This document shows, piece by piece, positions 22,009-33,781 of a stretch of DNA of 64,000 nucleotides (the stretch's first letter is position 1; every line of letters begins with the position of its first letter). Source of the DNA: Mermis nigrescens. Taxonomy: Eukaryota; Nematoda; Enoplea; Mermithida; Mermithidae. The notes below the pieces were generated by a model, which ran no database searches, was not told the origin of the DNA, and worked only from the letters and a program-made list of their open reading frames with translations. The position numbers were made by a program, and so were the translations under genes. The stretch spans positions 1,874,164-1,938,163 of the forward strand of contig JAVLUZ010000150.1 in the NCBI GenBank assembly GCA_036768485.1. The letters run 5' to 3'.

Positions 22009-22660
22009 TTCCAGACATAATGATCAATGAAGGATCAAGTATTTTAATAAAGGATGGGACGGTACCCCCAATTTTTCCAAAAACATTCAAAAATAGGTTC
22101 GAAAATTTTCCCTTCACGTACGAAATAGCGTTTTTTCGGCGGTTTACGCTGTCTACTTTTATTTGAAATTCCTTTTGGCGTGACATTTTCAAATTTTAAA
22201 ATTTTCGGCAATTTTGCCAAAAAAAAAACATTAAATATGTCTGATTTCAGCAAAATCTGGCGCAAAGCGCCGAGAAATTAATGAAATTATAGCGGAAGAA
22301 CGTTTAGAACCACGAATTACTGCTCCATATCCCGCATTTGTAGCATTTGACGTGAGACGTGGAAAAATTTCAAAAATTATGCTTGAATATTGAAGAAAAC
22401 TATGCTACTTAAAATGTTTCTGCTGTTGAAATCGTTCGAAAACCTATTCCGCGAGCGAAGAAATGACTTCCGGGCCGCCAAAAGGTAAATGAATGTCGTT
22501 AATTGGTATTATCCGACGCGAAGCGCCGGAAAAAATTTGGGAAATTATGATCACGAACGGCCAAAAACCGTATCTATTCTTTATCTCGCCAATACGACAC
22601 TTACGAACCTATATAAGCCGACCGTCACGCGTCGCAAGGGGAGTTTACGGCATAGACGAT
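22009..22660. mobile_element. Family A long copy, decayed
   Basis: Contains 'ggacggtacccccaattttt', 'aaaaacattcaaaaataggt', GCGTTTTTTCGGCGG, GGCGCAAAGCGCCGAG (22260), CGCGAAGCGCCGGAAAA (22518) and 'tattctttatctcgcca', all in the order seen in complete A copies. The terminal GGCGGAT ends and the duplication are not clear. Confidence 0.55.
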
Positions 22661-24615
22661 TAAAAAGTTGAAGTAAAAATTCACAAGTTTTTTGGTCGTA
22701 ACGCAATATAACCAATTTTAATACGTCAAACAAAACTAGAAATATATAACTAATTTCTTTCGATTCTCACTCATTTTACCTCGCTCGTACAACGAATGAT
22801 AGCTCATCCATTTTAGCTCAACTTCCGAAGAAGTTCGTACCTTTTGTTACTGTATGAACTCTCGCTCGTGAGCAATATTCTACGGCATTTTGAATAACTT
22901 AGCAATTAATTGCGCAGCGGCATAAAACAATTTTTTACTTCATCAGAACAATATTTGCACGCACGCGCACTAGGACCGGGGCTTCCGAAAGGCACACCCC
23001 CTCAGGCTGTTTCGGGACCAGACCTAGCGCTCCAACCATAAAAAAGCGTCAAATGAGGTCTAACGGTATAATTTCTTTCCAAGTATAAATATTTATTTTT
23101 CGAGCATTAGAATGTTCAATTCGATTATCCTGGCGTATTTGTTCCATTATTTCGTAAACATTCGATGACTAGGTCATTCAATCGCCCTTGTCGTTATTTG
23201 TTTTTGTGCATATTTAACCAAAAATATTCATGAACAATAAAATAGGACCATCTAAGGATGAAAATTTGACATTAAATACAGTGCTCGCCACGAATGTTTA
23301 CGTTTTAATGTGCTCCATAGGATGATAGAGCTTGTTAAGGCATATAAGTTTAACGCGTCGGTCGTGCGTGGGCGGAAATAGGACCGACGTGTTGAAGATA
23401 TAACCTAACAATCTCTAGAAGCTTATTAAAGCGTAAACATTCATGGCGAGTGGTGTATAGACAAAATTGCTCATTTACCCCTACCACCCCCCACCGCCAA
23501 TAACCTTGGTTTACCCAGCCCAGGACGTTTGACCGTGCGCATGCTTGGATTTTTGGTATAATAAGTAATTCGAAATGGAAGGCTAGACCACCTTATATTA
23601 GCTCACTAGGACGATGCGAGCGGAAGCGAAGATGTCCGAAACAGGGCAGGGACGTAATCGTGTCGAAAAAGATTTAAAAACTTTTAAATTGAAATACTTA
23701 CGCACGTACCAATCAAATATTTTTAAAGTCAATACGGGCTAAAATGCACCAATTATTATCCGCATCAATGTAGTATTTAAACAAAACAGTAACTTTCTTA
23801 GGAGATATAGATTGAGCTAGGCGGAGCATATTTTCATGCTTTTTAAGCACCATGCGCGTAATTAATTATCAAAAACCAGTAGGTTTGAATATACCATACG
23901 TATATTAAATATTGATTGGTCCATATATATTATACAAATTAGGCCCCGGCCAAGCTTTTTTAGGCCCGTTTTCCTTCGCCGGATATCGTCTCATATAAGC
24001 TTAAAAACGAATAATGTTTGGTCATTACGTATTATATTATTTAAATGTAAATCGCATTCTTTAAATAATGAGCTTTGCGCGCAAACGCTCTACGCCGACC
24101 ATTAGCGGTCGCGCGAATGAGGTTGGCGCTAAAACACGCCGCTTCTGGTTGAAAAAGCTGACAGTAAAAGAGAGTAACTCACCCGCGAGTCGCCTGGATC
24201 CGATCTGCAAAAGGAAATTGAAATTTAATACATTTTGAATTCATACGTTGACTCGTATCGCAAAAGCTCAGAATTGTGAGTGAGAGGTAGTATAGTGGGC
24301 CACTTTAAGGGAGGAAGGGGGCTGAGTGGACTTTCGCTTTTATCGAAACGGCGGAAAAGCATGCGCAAATAGATTTAAAACGCAAAATTGTTTTTCGATT
24401 GACGGCCGAATTTTAAGTAGAGAATTCTTCTAAACCGTTTTTCTATTTCCCGCCATTCGTGCAAAAACAAAACTTTAAAACGGCTCAATTTTCGAGCCAT
24501 ATTTAAAATATTAGAACGCAAAATTCTGCAGGTCATTTTTGGAAGTTGTTGTTCACGTCGCTAAAGTGTGCACTGCGGACGAAGCCTAGCACTTTGTACC
24601 AAAAGCAACAACATT
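22661..24615. other. Host-like DNA, no gene recognised
   Basis: Unassigned sequence with one small TA-flanked element (23279-23455) and GC-rich scraps at 22975-23030 and 23941-23975 that resemble S-type ends. Text such as 'aaacgctctacgccgaccat' near 24080 is CpG-rich like the CCCH exon, but no frame is open for long. Confidence 0.35.
23279..23455. mobile_element. Tc1/mariner-like MITE, 177 bases
   Basis: 24-base TIRs CAGTGCTCGCCACGAATGTT and (reversed) CACCACTCGCCATGAATGTT, each continuing TACG. TA borders the element on both sides (23277-23278 and 23456-23457). TA duplication and a CAGTG start suit Tc1/mariner, in contrast to the 8-base duplications elsewhere. Non-coding. Confidence 0.65.
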
Positions 24616-24786
24616 GTTTTAACCAATGGTGCACCGGTACCTCACTTTTAGCCGATAGCGGTACAGGTACCGTGACCATAGTACCGGCGCGGTACTGCCA
24701 CTTATATACATATTCACAACACGTAAGAGGTGCCTGCCGATATGAAAGAAATCATTAGCACGTATGATCAGACCATAGTCACTGCA

Positions 24787-25580
24787 CAGGGGCGGATTTA
24801 AGGGGGTGGGGGAGGGGCGCGCCCTCTCCCATTGGCCAAAAATATTTGGCGAGGTAAAGAATGGATATGCAATTTGCAATGATTTTTGACCGTCACTGAC
24901 CATAATTTCTCAAAATTTTTCCGGCGCTACGCGCCGGATGATACCTGTTAATGACATTTATTTACTTTCTTGGAGACCTTGAAGCAATTTATTCTTTATG
25001 TAGGGTTTCAAAACAATTCTCACAGCAGGAACAGGGGCGGATTTAAGGGGAGGGAAGCAGCCGCCCCCTCCCCTCGTGGCCCAGAATAGTGCGCAAAATT
25101 AGGAATTTTTGAGCGATTTTCGGGCTAAAACGGACAATTTTTCCGCCCAAGTCAGGGTTCCCCCCCTGAGGGGTACCGCCCCCCCCTTAGCAAGACAACT
25201 ATTTTCGCATAGTTTTCTTCTATTTTCAATTAGAAATTTCGATGTTTCGCATCAAATGCTTTATATAAATGCAGGACATCAAGCAATAAATCATGCTTCT
25301 AGACGTCTATCTGCCTCGATTTCACAAATTCTCCGGCGCTTTGCGCCAGATTTTTGTTGAAGTCAAAGAAATTTAATGATGTTTTCGCAGAAAATTATCA
25401 AATATTTTAAAATTTTAAGAAAAAATATTGCGTCAAAAAAGATTTTATGTAAAAGTATACAATATAAAACACCGAAAAAAGCTATTTCGCGCGTTAAGGG
25501 CACATTTTTGGACCTATTTTTGACTGTTTTAGGAAAAGTTGGGATACCTCCCCTTTAGGAAAATCCAAGATCCGCCACTG
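24787..25580. mobile_element. Family A long element with nested A copy
   Basis: Duplication TCACTGCA / TCATTGCA (7 of 8). Starts CAGGGGCGGATTTAAGGGGG and ends CAAGATCCGCCACTG. It carries TTCCGGCGCTACGCGCCGGA (24916) and CTCCGGCGCTTTGCGCCAGA (25330). A second, short family A copy (25033-25195, CAGGGGCGGATTTAAGGGG to CCCCCCTTAG) is inserted in it and has lost its right end. Confidence 0.8.
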
Positions 25581-25587
25581 TCATTGC

Positions 25588-25845
25588 ATGACTGATCCTG
25601 AAAAATTAAGTTTAAAAAAGAAACTCAATAACATTATGGACTGGAATAGTCTCCTAAATGTTTGTGACTGGTTCATATCTAAAGAAAGTGTATTTTTGGC
25701 CTATTGGCAGTCAGATAAAACAATAATAATGCTTGTGACTGCCAATAGGCCAAAAATACACTTTCTTTGGAATAGTCTCGTTCAAAAGGAATTTTTTTAC
25801 CCAGAACAAAAACACGTTATTCGTAATATTAGTTTAGTTATATGA
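25588..25845 (+). pseudogene. Possible LINE reverse-transcriptase scrap with a hairpin
   Basis: The frame reads LSLKKKLNNIMDWNSLLNVC, which resembles the segment after the catalytic Asp-Asp of LINE reverse transcriptases (LQxDLxxLxxWxxxN). It then runs into a perfect 33-base inverted repeat (25681-25713 and 25736-25768, 22-base loop) that cannot be part of such a protein. I treat it as a rearranged relic. Confidence 0.3.
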
Positions 25846-26065
25846 CGTTGCAACGCCATTATGGTTTTTTCTGTTTTTGACTATCGTTTTCTTCTTTTCT
25901 GAATTATTCTTCTAGTTCACTTTCTAATTCTAGTGACCAGACGCGCATATAGAGTAAGGAGTTCACCTGGTATTATAGTTCAGCTCGGCCTGAGAACCAG
26001 CTGAGCGGCTTTACTCCAATGAAACTACATCAAAAATTGGTGTAAGCGTCGCAGCAGGGTAGAAG

Positions 26066-26237
26066 CAGGTAAGTATGTAGCTCTGGGGGTCCGGACCCCC
26101 CAAAATTCATAAAAATCGGAAAAATACGACTTTTTAAACGTTAATTTGTGCTATTTTTGGCCTTTTTCGGCTTAGTCCCCCGAAAATTGGTGTTTTGCCC
26201 CCTCCCCTCCAAAATAGGACGGCCAGCTACGTGCCTG
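26066..26237. mobile_element. Family C MITE, 172 bases
   Basis: Starts CAGGTAAGTATGTAGCTC, ends GGCCAGCTACGTGCCTG; duplication GGTAGAAG / AGTAGAAG (7 of 8). Interior 'gggggtccggaccccccaaa'. Confidence 0.8.
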
Positions 26238-26516
26238 AGTAGAAGCTCGTATAATTAATAGTTTTTGGTTGATTTAATGCACTTTTAAGTGACAAAATTT
26301 GATTTTTGTTTGTCTTTAGCATTAATTTTGATCGACTTTATCCAGAAAAATTTCCCTCCATTAACCCAAATGGTCCATCCGGACTAAATTCTTCTAAGTG
26401 CATATGATCTACCGAAGGCGCCTGGACTCGAAAACGAGAAATGACAAACTTTTCTGTCTGGAAAAGCAAAATTGAATGAAAAAATAAAGATTTTTCCTAG
26501 AGAAATACATTCGAAA

Positions 26517-26702
26517 CTGTGGCGGATCCAGGATTTTCCTAAGGGGGGGGGCGGGGTACCCCTATGGGGAACCCTGACTTGGGCGGAAAAATTAGCTGTT
26601 TTAACCCAAAAATCGCTAAAAATCGCTCAAAAATCCTTATTTTGCGCACTATTTTGGGCCAAAGGGGGACGGCCGCCCCCGCTTCCCCTAAATCCGCCCC
26701 TG
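26517..26702. mobile_element. Family A MITE, 186 bases, reversed
   Basis: Perfect duplication ATTCGAAA (26509-26516 and 26703-26710). Starts CTGTGGCGGATCCAGG and ends CTAAATCCGCCCCTG. Non-coding, despite open frames through it on both strands. Confidence 0.9.
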
Positions 26703-27236
26703 ATTCGAAATCAAGTAAAAGCCGTTGATTAAGGCATTTTGGCCTCATTTTTACATTCATCATTTTTACGGATTGTTAGGATCCATTAAAGCACTCCGGC
26801 CAACCCTCCTCATAGACGCTACGAGGTGTATTTAATACGTCGAAAACTAGCCAGACCATCACTCTAACGTACAGTCCGTCGCGCTAAGGTTTTGAGAGTG
26901 GGCAAAAATAGTTTTAAATAACTGTAAACTTTCAACAAAAACTAGCGTTTAGCAATTTTTAACCTTTACATATTTCTGTCATATTTATTAGTGTCAGTTG
27001 AATTATGGATAGCGGCGGTATTCAATAGGTTCAGAATAGATGAACATTGATTTGTCTTTGCGAAAGCGCAAACGAAGACAGCTTAAAAGTGCTACTTTAC
27101 TTGAAGGCATATTTTTGCGGCGAATTTGCATTTTCGGACTGAAACAATTAATATGTTAATCGTGTACATATATACGCGCCTTGATCAATAATTTATGAAT
27201 CGTTGTTTCAAAGTCGTTGAAATGAGTAATTTACGT

Positions 27237-27660
27237 AGTGCATACACGCGCAGGAGGGGGTAGACCACCGCCGAGGGGTCAAGCAGAGAGGAACTGCCCG
27301 GCGATTTTGAGCCGACGGATCGTTTTTTTGCAGCATTTTTGAGGTGAAAAGCAGTAAAAATATCGAAATTTTTCCGGGCGCAAGCGCCGGATTAGAACTT
27401 TTATGTACTTTTACTTAAAAAGCGCCCAAAATCGACCAATTTTTGTATTTTTCAATGTTAAAAGTAATATAATGCGGTCAAAATTGACTAAAAATGCTTT
27501 GAAAATGCGATACTACCGCGAAAAAACGTTTTACAGGCTATTTTGACCATTTTGGTCGTTTTAACGGCAAAAACAAATCGTGAACGTTAAATTTACTGTT
27601 TTTGATTTCTGAGATTTTACCCCCCCTGCTGATCCTGACCCTGCGCACCTACGCATTCTG
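27237..27660. mobile_element. Family B copy, reversed
   Basis: Text from 'cgcgcaggagggggtagacc' to 'gatcctgaccctgcgcacct' (the B end TAGGTGCGCAGGGTCAGGATC in reverse). It includes 'ggcgattttgagccgacgga', 'cgggcgcaagcgccggatta' and 'aaaaacgttttacaggctat', the normal B order. Duplication not resolved. Confidence 0.6.
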
Positions 27661-27848
27661 GGACGAACATATCAAATAATCTACCTATATTGATATCGCT
27701 TCATATTCACTTATATAGTCCGCAATTAAGCGATGCTCTTCCAATTATGTAATGTGTAGTTAGAAATTATACTTACGTTGGAACCGACCGGTATACCACG
27801 GCACCGGTACCGGCGGTGGTATCAGTATCGGAACCCAGTGCACCCCCA

Positions 27849-28520
27849 CTTTTAACACATTTTTTAAATTTTTAAGTCGCTCTGCGCGTAAATAGTTCAG
27901 GTTCGTGTTCTCTTCAGATATATGCGAAAACAGCTACCTAGAAACGTTGATGAAAATGATGTACGCTGAGACTGAAACTTACTTAAATTTACCGATTGAT
28001 TCAAAAATGTTGCGAACGGGCAATATTTCGGCGGAGCACAAAAAGACGGTAATCTGAAAAGCAATCAACGGACTATAACTCATACTTTTAAATTTCGACC
28101 CTACGCGGCAAAATTATTACGTTAGTAATGCTCCAAAAAATATGCGCGTAAAGTAATACTTTATTCCTTGTGCGATAGCGTATGCAGGATTTGCTTGGGG
28201 GAGTCAAAAACAGTAAGCGTTTAGCTGCCTTCGAGTAAGAACTAGGAATCATGGCGACATTTGAAATATAAGGTTCCCATGTTGAACATCTAAGCAACGT
28301 AATCTTACGAAACCGCTGGTTCGCAGCGACAAAAATCTTTTCTCTTGGTAGAATTAACAATAAAAATATTTTTTTATGAAACCGAAAAATCTTAACATAA
28401 TCTGTAAAATTGCTACATACGTACGTCACTCATTTTTTCCATTATAGCCGTTCATTGCACCGGCTTAATTATGGGCTTAAATCATAGGCGCACGAGGTCA
28501 TAGTTCCAGAGGGTGAAACC
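27849..28520. other. Unassigned DNA
   Basis: No gene recognised. A minus-strand frame at 28088-28429 (113 codons) gives a mixed but unfamiliar protein and has no splice or domain support. A family B left end is seen at about 28485 (TAGGCGCACGAGGTC). Confidence 0.3.
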
Positions 28521-28834
28521 ATACACGTACAGCAAGAGAATACTGGGGAGGGGTGGTCAGGACCAAAAAATTTTTAAAGTAAGCCTTTTTGGGCTAAAAA
28601 CGGTGGGTACGCGTCAAAAACACTCGTTCTTGACGTTTCGAACAAAGCACGCTCTTTTAAGAACATAAAAACATAAAACAAATTTTCAGAAAAATTTGAA
28701 AAAATCGAGCAAATTGAACAAAATATAGTCAAAAATGTGTATCTGGCGCAAAGCGCCGAAAACTTGTGACTTTTGAGCCAAAAATGAGCTAAAAACGCTC
28801 AAAAAGGCACACATTTACAAGTTTTACTGTACGA
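28521..28834. mobile_element. Family E MITE, 314 bases
   Basis: Perfect duplication GTGAAACC (28513-28520 and 28835-28842). Starts ATACACGTACAGCAAGAG and ends GTTTTACTGTACGA. Contains TCTGGCGCAAAGCGCCGAAA (28742). Confidence 0.85.
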
Positions 28835-28859
28835 GTGAAACCCGAAAATCGTTAGACAG

Positions 28860-29217
28860 CCATATACTTCGTAAAAACGGTCCTGTAGCAAAAAACGATA
28901 GCATCGCTTTAAAACAATCGTTCTTGAGCATTGCCAGCAAGTAAATAGCTCTTTTCGGACTCACAAACATAACTATATGGCCTTGTTGGTCAAAAAAGCT
29001 ATTTAGCTCTTTTTTGAGTCGAAAACTAGTCATATATCCTTTCAAAACTCATAAAAGACAACTATATAGCATTCCTGAGCACAAAAAAGACTTTATAGCT
29101 AATTTTCTGAGCTCAAAAAAAGACAATAAATCTAGTTTCCTGAGCCCAAAAAGGCTATATAGCTGATTTTTTGAGCTCAAAATAGGCAGTATAACCAATC
29201 TTTTTCGATAAAAATAA
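28860..29217. repeat. Tandem repeat, ~32-base unit
   Basis: Repeated units of the form 'ggctatatagctgatttttt' + 'gagctcaaaata' with many substitutions. The clearest copies lie at 29053-29215. The strongest words are TATAGC and TGAGCTCAAAA. No coding sense. Confidence 0.7.
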
Positions 29218-29226
29218 CTGTATAGC

Positions 29227-29632
29227 ATGCATGCACATAGAGAGGATGTGAGGGAGTAACTTCTCCTGAAGGGTCACGGACAGGTACTATCCAGCGATTT
29301 TGAGACGATGGAACGTTTTTTTGCATCATTTTTGAGGTCAAAAGCAGTAAAAACGTCAAAAATTTTCGGCTCTTCGCGCCGGATTAGTTTTTAAGTACTT
29401 TTAACTCAAAAAATGCCAAGAATTGATAAAATTCTGCATTTTTTAATAGTAAAAGTGATAAGATGCTGTTAAAATGGACTAAAAATGCTTTTAAAATGCA
29501 ATACTACCAAGAAAAGAATGTTTTCTAGGCTATTTTGACCATTTTGATCCTTAAAACAACAAAAAAAATCGTGAACGTTGTTAAATTAGCTGTTCACCTT
29601 CCACCCGCCGACCCTGACCTTGTGCACCTATG
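29227..29632. mobile_element. Family B element, 406 bases, reversed
   Basis: Flanked by CTGTATAGC on both sides (29218-29226 and 29633-29641). Starts ATGCATGCACATAGAG and ends ACCTTGTGCACCTATG. Inside are 'ccagcgattttgagacgatg', TTTTCGGCTCTTCGCGCCGG and 'ccgccgaccctgaccttgtg'. This copy best defines the borders of family B. Confidence 0.85.
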
Positions 29633-29910
29633 CTGTATAGCTATCAGTTTTTCAAAGCTCGGGGGGTAATACCCCTCAGCCCGCTTGCTTTTGTACGGCT
29701 TCAATCTTGCGGGCATAGAGCTGACTCGATTTTAAGACAGCTGTTTCTTGAGTATACTTTTCAAGTGCTATTAAGACACAGCACATTTCAGGAAATTTTC
29801 AGCATTTCGACCTTAGAGCAAACAACATAACAAAAGCTCGGCTCATTAACTAGAACTAACGAACCTCAAAAATAGGAGTAATAGAAAACACCAATACTAA
29901 CAATCCGAAG

Positions 29911-30531
29911 CAGGGGCGGGGGTGGCCACTGGCCGCCCCCCCCATTGGCTAAAAATATTCGGCGAGATTAAGAATGGATATGCAATTCGCAATGATTTTT
30001 GGCCGTCAGTGACCATAATTTCTCAAATTTTTCCGGCGCTACGCGCCGGATGATAATTATTATTGATATTTATTTACTTTCTTGGCGACCTGGAAGCCAT
30101 TTTCTGTTCATGTCGGTTTCAAAACAATTTTAACAGCAGAACCAACTATTTTTGCATATTCTTCTCCGATTTTCAATTAAAAATTTCGATGTTTCGCATC
30201 AAATGCTATAAATACAGGAAATCAAGCAGTAAATATAGCTTCTATACGTCAATCCGCCTTAATTTCACAAATTTTCCGGCGCTTCACGCCAGATTTTTGT
30301 TGAAGTCAAAGAAATTTATTGATTTTTTCGCAGAAAATTGTAAAAATTTTTAGAAATTTTAAGAAAAAATATTGCGTCAAAAGTGATTTTATGTAAAGTA
30401 TACAACGTAAAACAACGAAAAAACGCTATTTCGCGCGTTGAGGGCACATTTTTGGACTTATTTTTGACTGTTTTGGAAAAGTTAGGATACCGCATTCCCC
30501 CGCCCTTAAGAAAATCCTAGATCCGCCACTA
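29911..30531. mobile_element. Family A long element, 621 bases
   Basis: Duplication ATCCGAAG / ATCCGAGG (7 of 8). Starts CAGGGGCGGGGGTGGCC and ends CTAGATCCGCCACTA. Contains TTCCGGCGCTACGCGCCGGA (30026) and TTCCGGCGCTTCACGCCAGA (30273). It is a nearly uninterrupted copy and serves as a reference for the long A form. Confidence 0.8.
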
Positions 30532-30546
30532 ATCCGAGGGCCAACA

Positions 30547-30928
30547 CGGTGAAGTCCGTTCACCGGGCATGGTTTTTAGTGAATTTTGCAGCAAAAAGCG
30601 GAATTCATTTATTAAAATCTTTTGTACTTGCTTTTCTGCGCTTCTTACACATCCTTTTGCGGAAAAGCGGAACAGAGATAGTACTGGCGTGTCAATTTTA
30701 AGTATTTCTGTGCATAAGTTCAAAAATTGCAATGCTGTAAAGTAGGTTACGTATGTATTCAACGCTACATATCTTTACTTTGAACTTGACAGAAGAGCTT
30801 CCACTTCCCTATAAAATTCTTAAAAAGTCCGTTGGTGACCAAGCAAGGGTTGGGCTATGATCTGCGAATTGTATTGCGCTATTGCGTATTGCCTAATACT
30901 GTGGATTGCCCGGTGAACGAAGTTCACC
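30547..30928. mobile_element. Candidate element with palindromic ends
   Basis: Left CGGTGAAGTCCGTTCACCGGGC and right GCCCGGTGAACGAAGTTCACC (quoted positions 30547-30568 and 30908-30928) are reverse complements, and each is itself close to a palindrome (GGTGAAC..GTTCACC). No duplication recognised. The minus-strand frame at 30529-30762 covers it but has no motif. It could be an unusual MITE or a pair of operator-like sites. Confidence 0.4.
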
Positions 30929-31179
30929 CCGCTAGCCTAGAGACGACTTTTTCGTTGGCCTTAGGAGGGTTAACTAGCTTCACATACCAAAATAATCAGT
31001 GATTGATTTTTTATAGTATTATGATATAATACGCCTAAAATTAGACGAACATATTACATTAACAAATTCAAGCGCAAAAGTCGGATAAATTAAATACTCG
31101 AATCGCAAGGGGCTCAAGGACGACCGCTCTTGAAAGAGACATTAAATACACGAATGCAGGCACAGACGCGTTAAGTGAA

Positions 31180-31830
31180 GAAAAAATGATAAAATAATAA
31201 GAATAATAAAATAAAACAGGCAAAGTCCGGCGAATTTATGCCGACCGGAACGTTTTCTACATCAGCTTTCGCGTCGATTATTACTTTTATGCGCCATTTA
31301 CTCAGAAGGGCCCAAATTCGAGTCTAAATAGTATTAAAAATCAAAATTTCTCATCTAATTTATCAATTCCTATACGATTAGTATTAAACCGATATAATGC
31401 GGTCAAAATGGACTAAAATTGCATTGAAAATGCGGTCTCAACGCAAAAAACGTTTTATAGGCTATTTAGGCGACTTTGGTCGTTTGACTAGAAAAAAGAA
31501 CCGTAAACGCTAAATTTACCGGTTTGGATTTATGGGACTTTACCACACCTGGGCGTGGGGGTTTGGGGGGTATGCACCCCCGCCAGAAACCAAAATACCC
31601 CCCCAGAATTCAATTTTTGAAATTTTTTTTCGTTTTTTTCGCAATTTTTTGATGCCAAGGGATAGTGCTTGATGAGAAACGTCGAAAAATGGTGTTTTTA
31701 TCGCCATACCACCATTTTTAAGGCCATTTTTTGACCTTCAAAAAAATCTTGCACCTCCCCCAGAATTTTCTTGCTGCCCACGTATGGACTTTACCCTCTC
31801 CCCACTGTCGATCCTTACCTCGCGCATCTA
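31180..31830. mobile_element. Family B copy, split by a D element
   Basis: Runs from 'gccgaccggaacgttttcta' through 'gcggtcaaaatggactaaaa', 'aaaaacgttttataggctat' and 'gatccttacctcgcgcatct', the usual B order. It is interrupted at 31544-31786. The left border is uncertain. Confidence 0.55.
31544..31786. mobile_element. Family D MITE, 243 bases
   Basis: Duplication GACTTTAC at 31536-31543 and 31787-31794 (perfect). Starts CACACCTGGGCGTGGGGG and ends GCTGCCCACGTATG. It cleanly splits a family B copy. Confidence 0.85.
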
Positions 31831-31869
31831 TCCCCTACCCGATGGCTAATAATTCTAATCAACCACGCC

Positions 31870-33781
31870 TAGGGATATTCCGGTTTCAGGTTCTTCGGAA
31901 AAATTGCTTACGGTTTCGGTTCTTATAAAATTAAAATCTCGGTTCCGATTCCAGTACCGGTTCGTACGCAAGTTGGAACAGACGGTTCCAGTCCCGATTC
32001 TTAGACCTACGAACCGGCAGTTCCGCTTCTAGTTCTCGGTTCCCGCAGTTAGCGTATAGGCTTAGGCTTTATACGCGCGACTTCGTCGAAAGTATTGATA
32101 TAGAATTATCGTAAGAAAATTCAATGAAGAAACGTCATCGGCGTACTACGCCGCGTAAGAGTTATACGTCTAATTGTATTTCAATTATTTTTAAATCTCC
32201 TTCATTCGACGCGTTTCACATTTTGTTAAAATTTTCAAGTAGGATATTTTTTCTGATTCAGGCGACGAAGCGATGAAATAAAATATGTAATGCTAGCTTC
32301 GAATTCATAGTAACTCTTTTGCGGAACATTCATTTCATCCTGACGAAATTCCATTAGAGGTCGCGTAAAGCGCCATAATGATGAGCAATTTTATCAGCAC
32401 TAATAGGACAATGAATGGTAGAATAAAATTATGTTTAATTGAGCGAAGTAACGTCAATTACTCGCAGCGTACGACGCCCCGTTTTTTGATAAGCATTAAG
32501 ACGCAAAATAAGGTTTTTTTTAAGTTTACAAGTCTTTGCTTTTAGATGAGTCATTTTCTAAGCAAAGATTCTTTGCAATTCAGATATTCATACGAATTAG
32601 CGATGATTCCATATTTACGCATATGTCGTTTAAAAGTGAAAATCCGATGCGAAGCTTCGAAATATTTGATAAATTTACAGCGAAAGAAAAATAAAGAACT
32701 CGAATCCTTGCTGCGTTCTTTACAACCATTTGTCTAGATTTTTCTTTACAACCATTTGTCTAGATATAAGACAAAACCGATAAAGATTTCGGCAAAATAT
32801 TTCTCCAACGTGTGCTAAAAAACTACGCAATTAAGACCGAAATCGCCCTTTTGTCCCTAATTGCTTTATTCGAGCCATTTAATGTTCTTGGCTACAAAAA
32901 TTAAATTTCTTACATAAAATCGGCTAGTGAAATAAATAGTCACTAATGACTAGCGGAAAACGCCGGATAAATTACAGAAATTATGCTAAACGATAGACCA
33001 AAAGCATTTTAAAAATACATTTTTCGTCATCTCGCCAGCTACATTCGTTGGACTTATATACCAGACGGCGCGCATGCTCTCACTCGAATCCTTTACCGCA
33101 GTAGAGAATTAAATACCAATCCTTATCACTTGTCACTATAGTATCGCTCGTGCTAATAAAAATTAGGAAAGTTCATTAGAAAATTCTCAGATCAACGTAG
33201 AATTATAATCAAATATGCTATTTTTTAGTTTATTTTATTTATTTCATTGATCCTCTCACTCAAACCCTTCTGTAATCATTACGATTATTAATTCATTTAA
33301 TCAAAATTTCTTACGTAACTTCAAAGTGGGAGTTGAAGTGCAACTGTTAATACGCGTGACTTAGACTTGGTACCTACAGTGGAACCGTGTTTAACTCAAG
33401 TCGAAGAAAAAATCTAAAAATTTTGCGCGACCATGCGGTAAAAGCTAATTTTAGTACAAAATGTTTTGCGCGATAACAGACGTGTTCGCAAGATTATATG
33501 TAAAGTCGCCCTTATTCTTCTCCCTTAGCTTTTGTCGCAAAATCTGAAAATCTCCGGCTCTGCCTTTTCCTCATCATAATTTTGTATCCTCTTTCAGGAA
33601 CCGACAAGCGATCCAAAAAACATTGGTTCCGGTTCCGGTTATTAAAAAATAAAATAGTCGATTCCGGTTCCGGTTTCGCTTCTTGAAAAATTGAAAAGTC
33701 GATTTTCGGTTGCAAATCTTCCGGTTTACAAAAAATAATCGATTCCAGCTGTTCCCGCTTTCGGTTAACGGCGCATCCCTA
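31870..33781. mobile_element. S-type hAT-like element, word GGTTCC
   Basis: Starts TAGGGATATTCCGGTTTC and ends AACGGCGCATCCCTA. Repeated GGTTCC/GGTTCTT words fill 31880-32045 and 33590-33770. Flanks ACCACGCC and (A)CCCCGGC share up to 6 of 8. The interior 32050-33580 is unassigned and AT-rich, with no transposase frame. The frames 33512-33715 and 33574-33792 are translations of the GGTTCC array. Confidence 0.65.

Larger units (their letters stand above)
24624..27848. mobile_element. S-type hAT-like element, word GGTACC
   Basis: Starts CAATGGTGCACCGGTACC and ends GGAACCCAGTGCACCCCCA. Duplication GTTTTAAC / CTTTTAAC (7 of 8). Both ends carry GGTACCG words (24635-24690 and 27780-27830). It hosts nested elements at 24787, 26066, 26517 and about 27250-27650, which account for most of its 3.2 kb. 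No transposase frame. Confidence 0.75.

Noticed and set aside
24619..24903. 94-codon minus-strand frame
   Set aside because: It crosses the GGTACC array and the family A left end, so it cannot be an ancestral gene.
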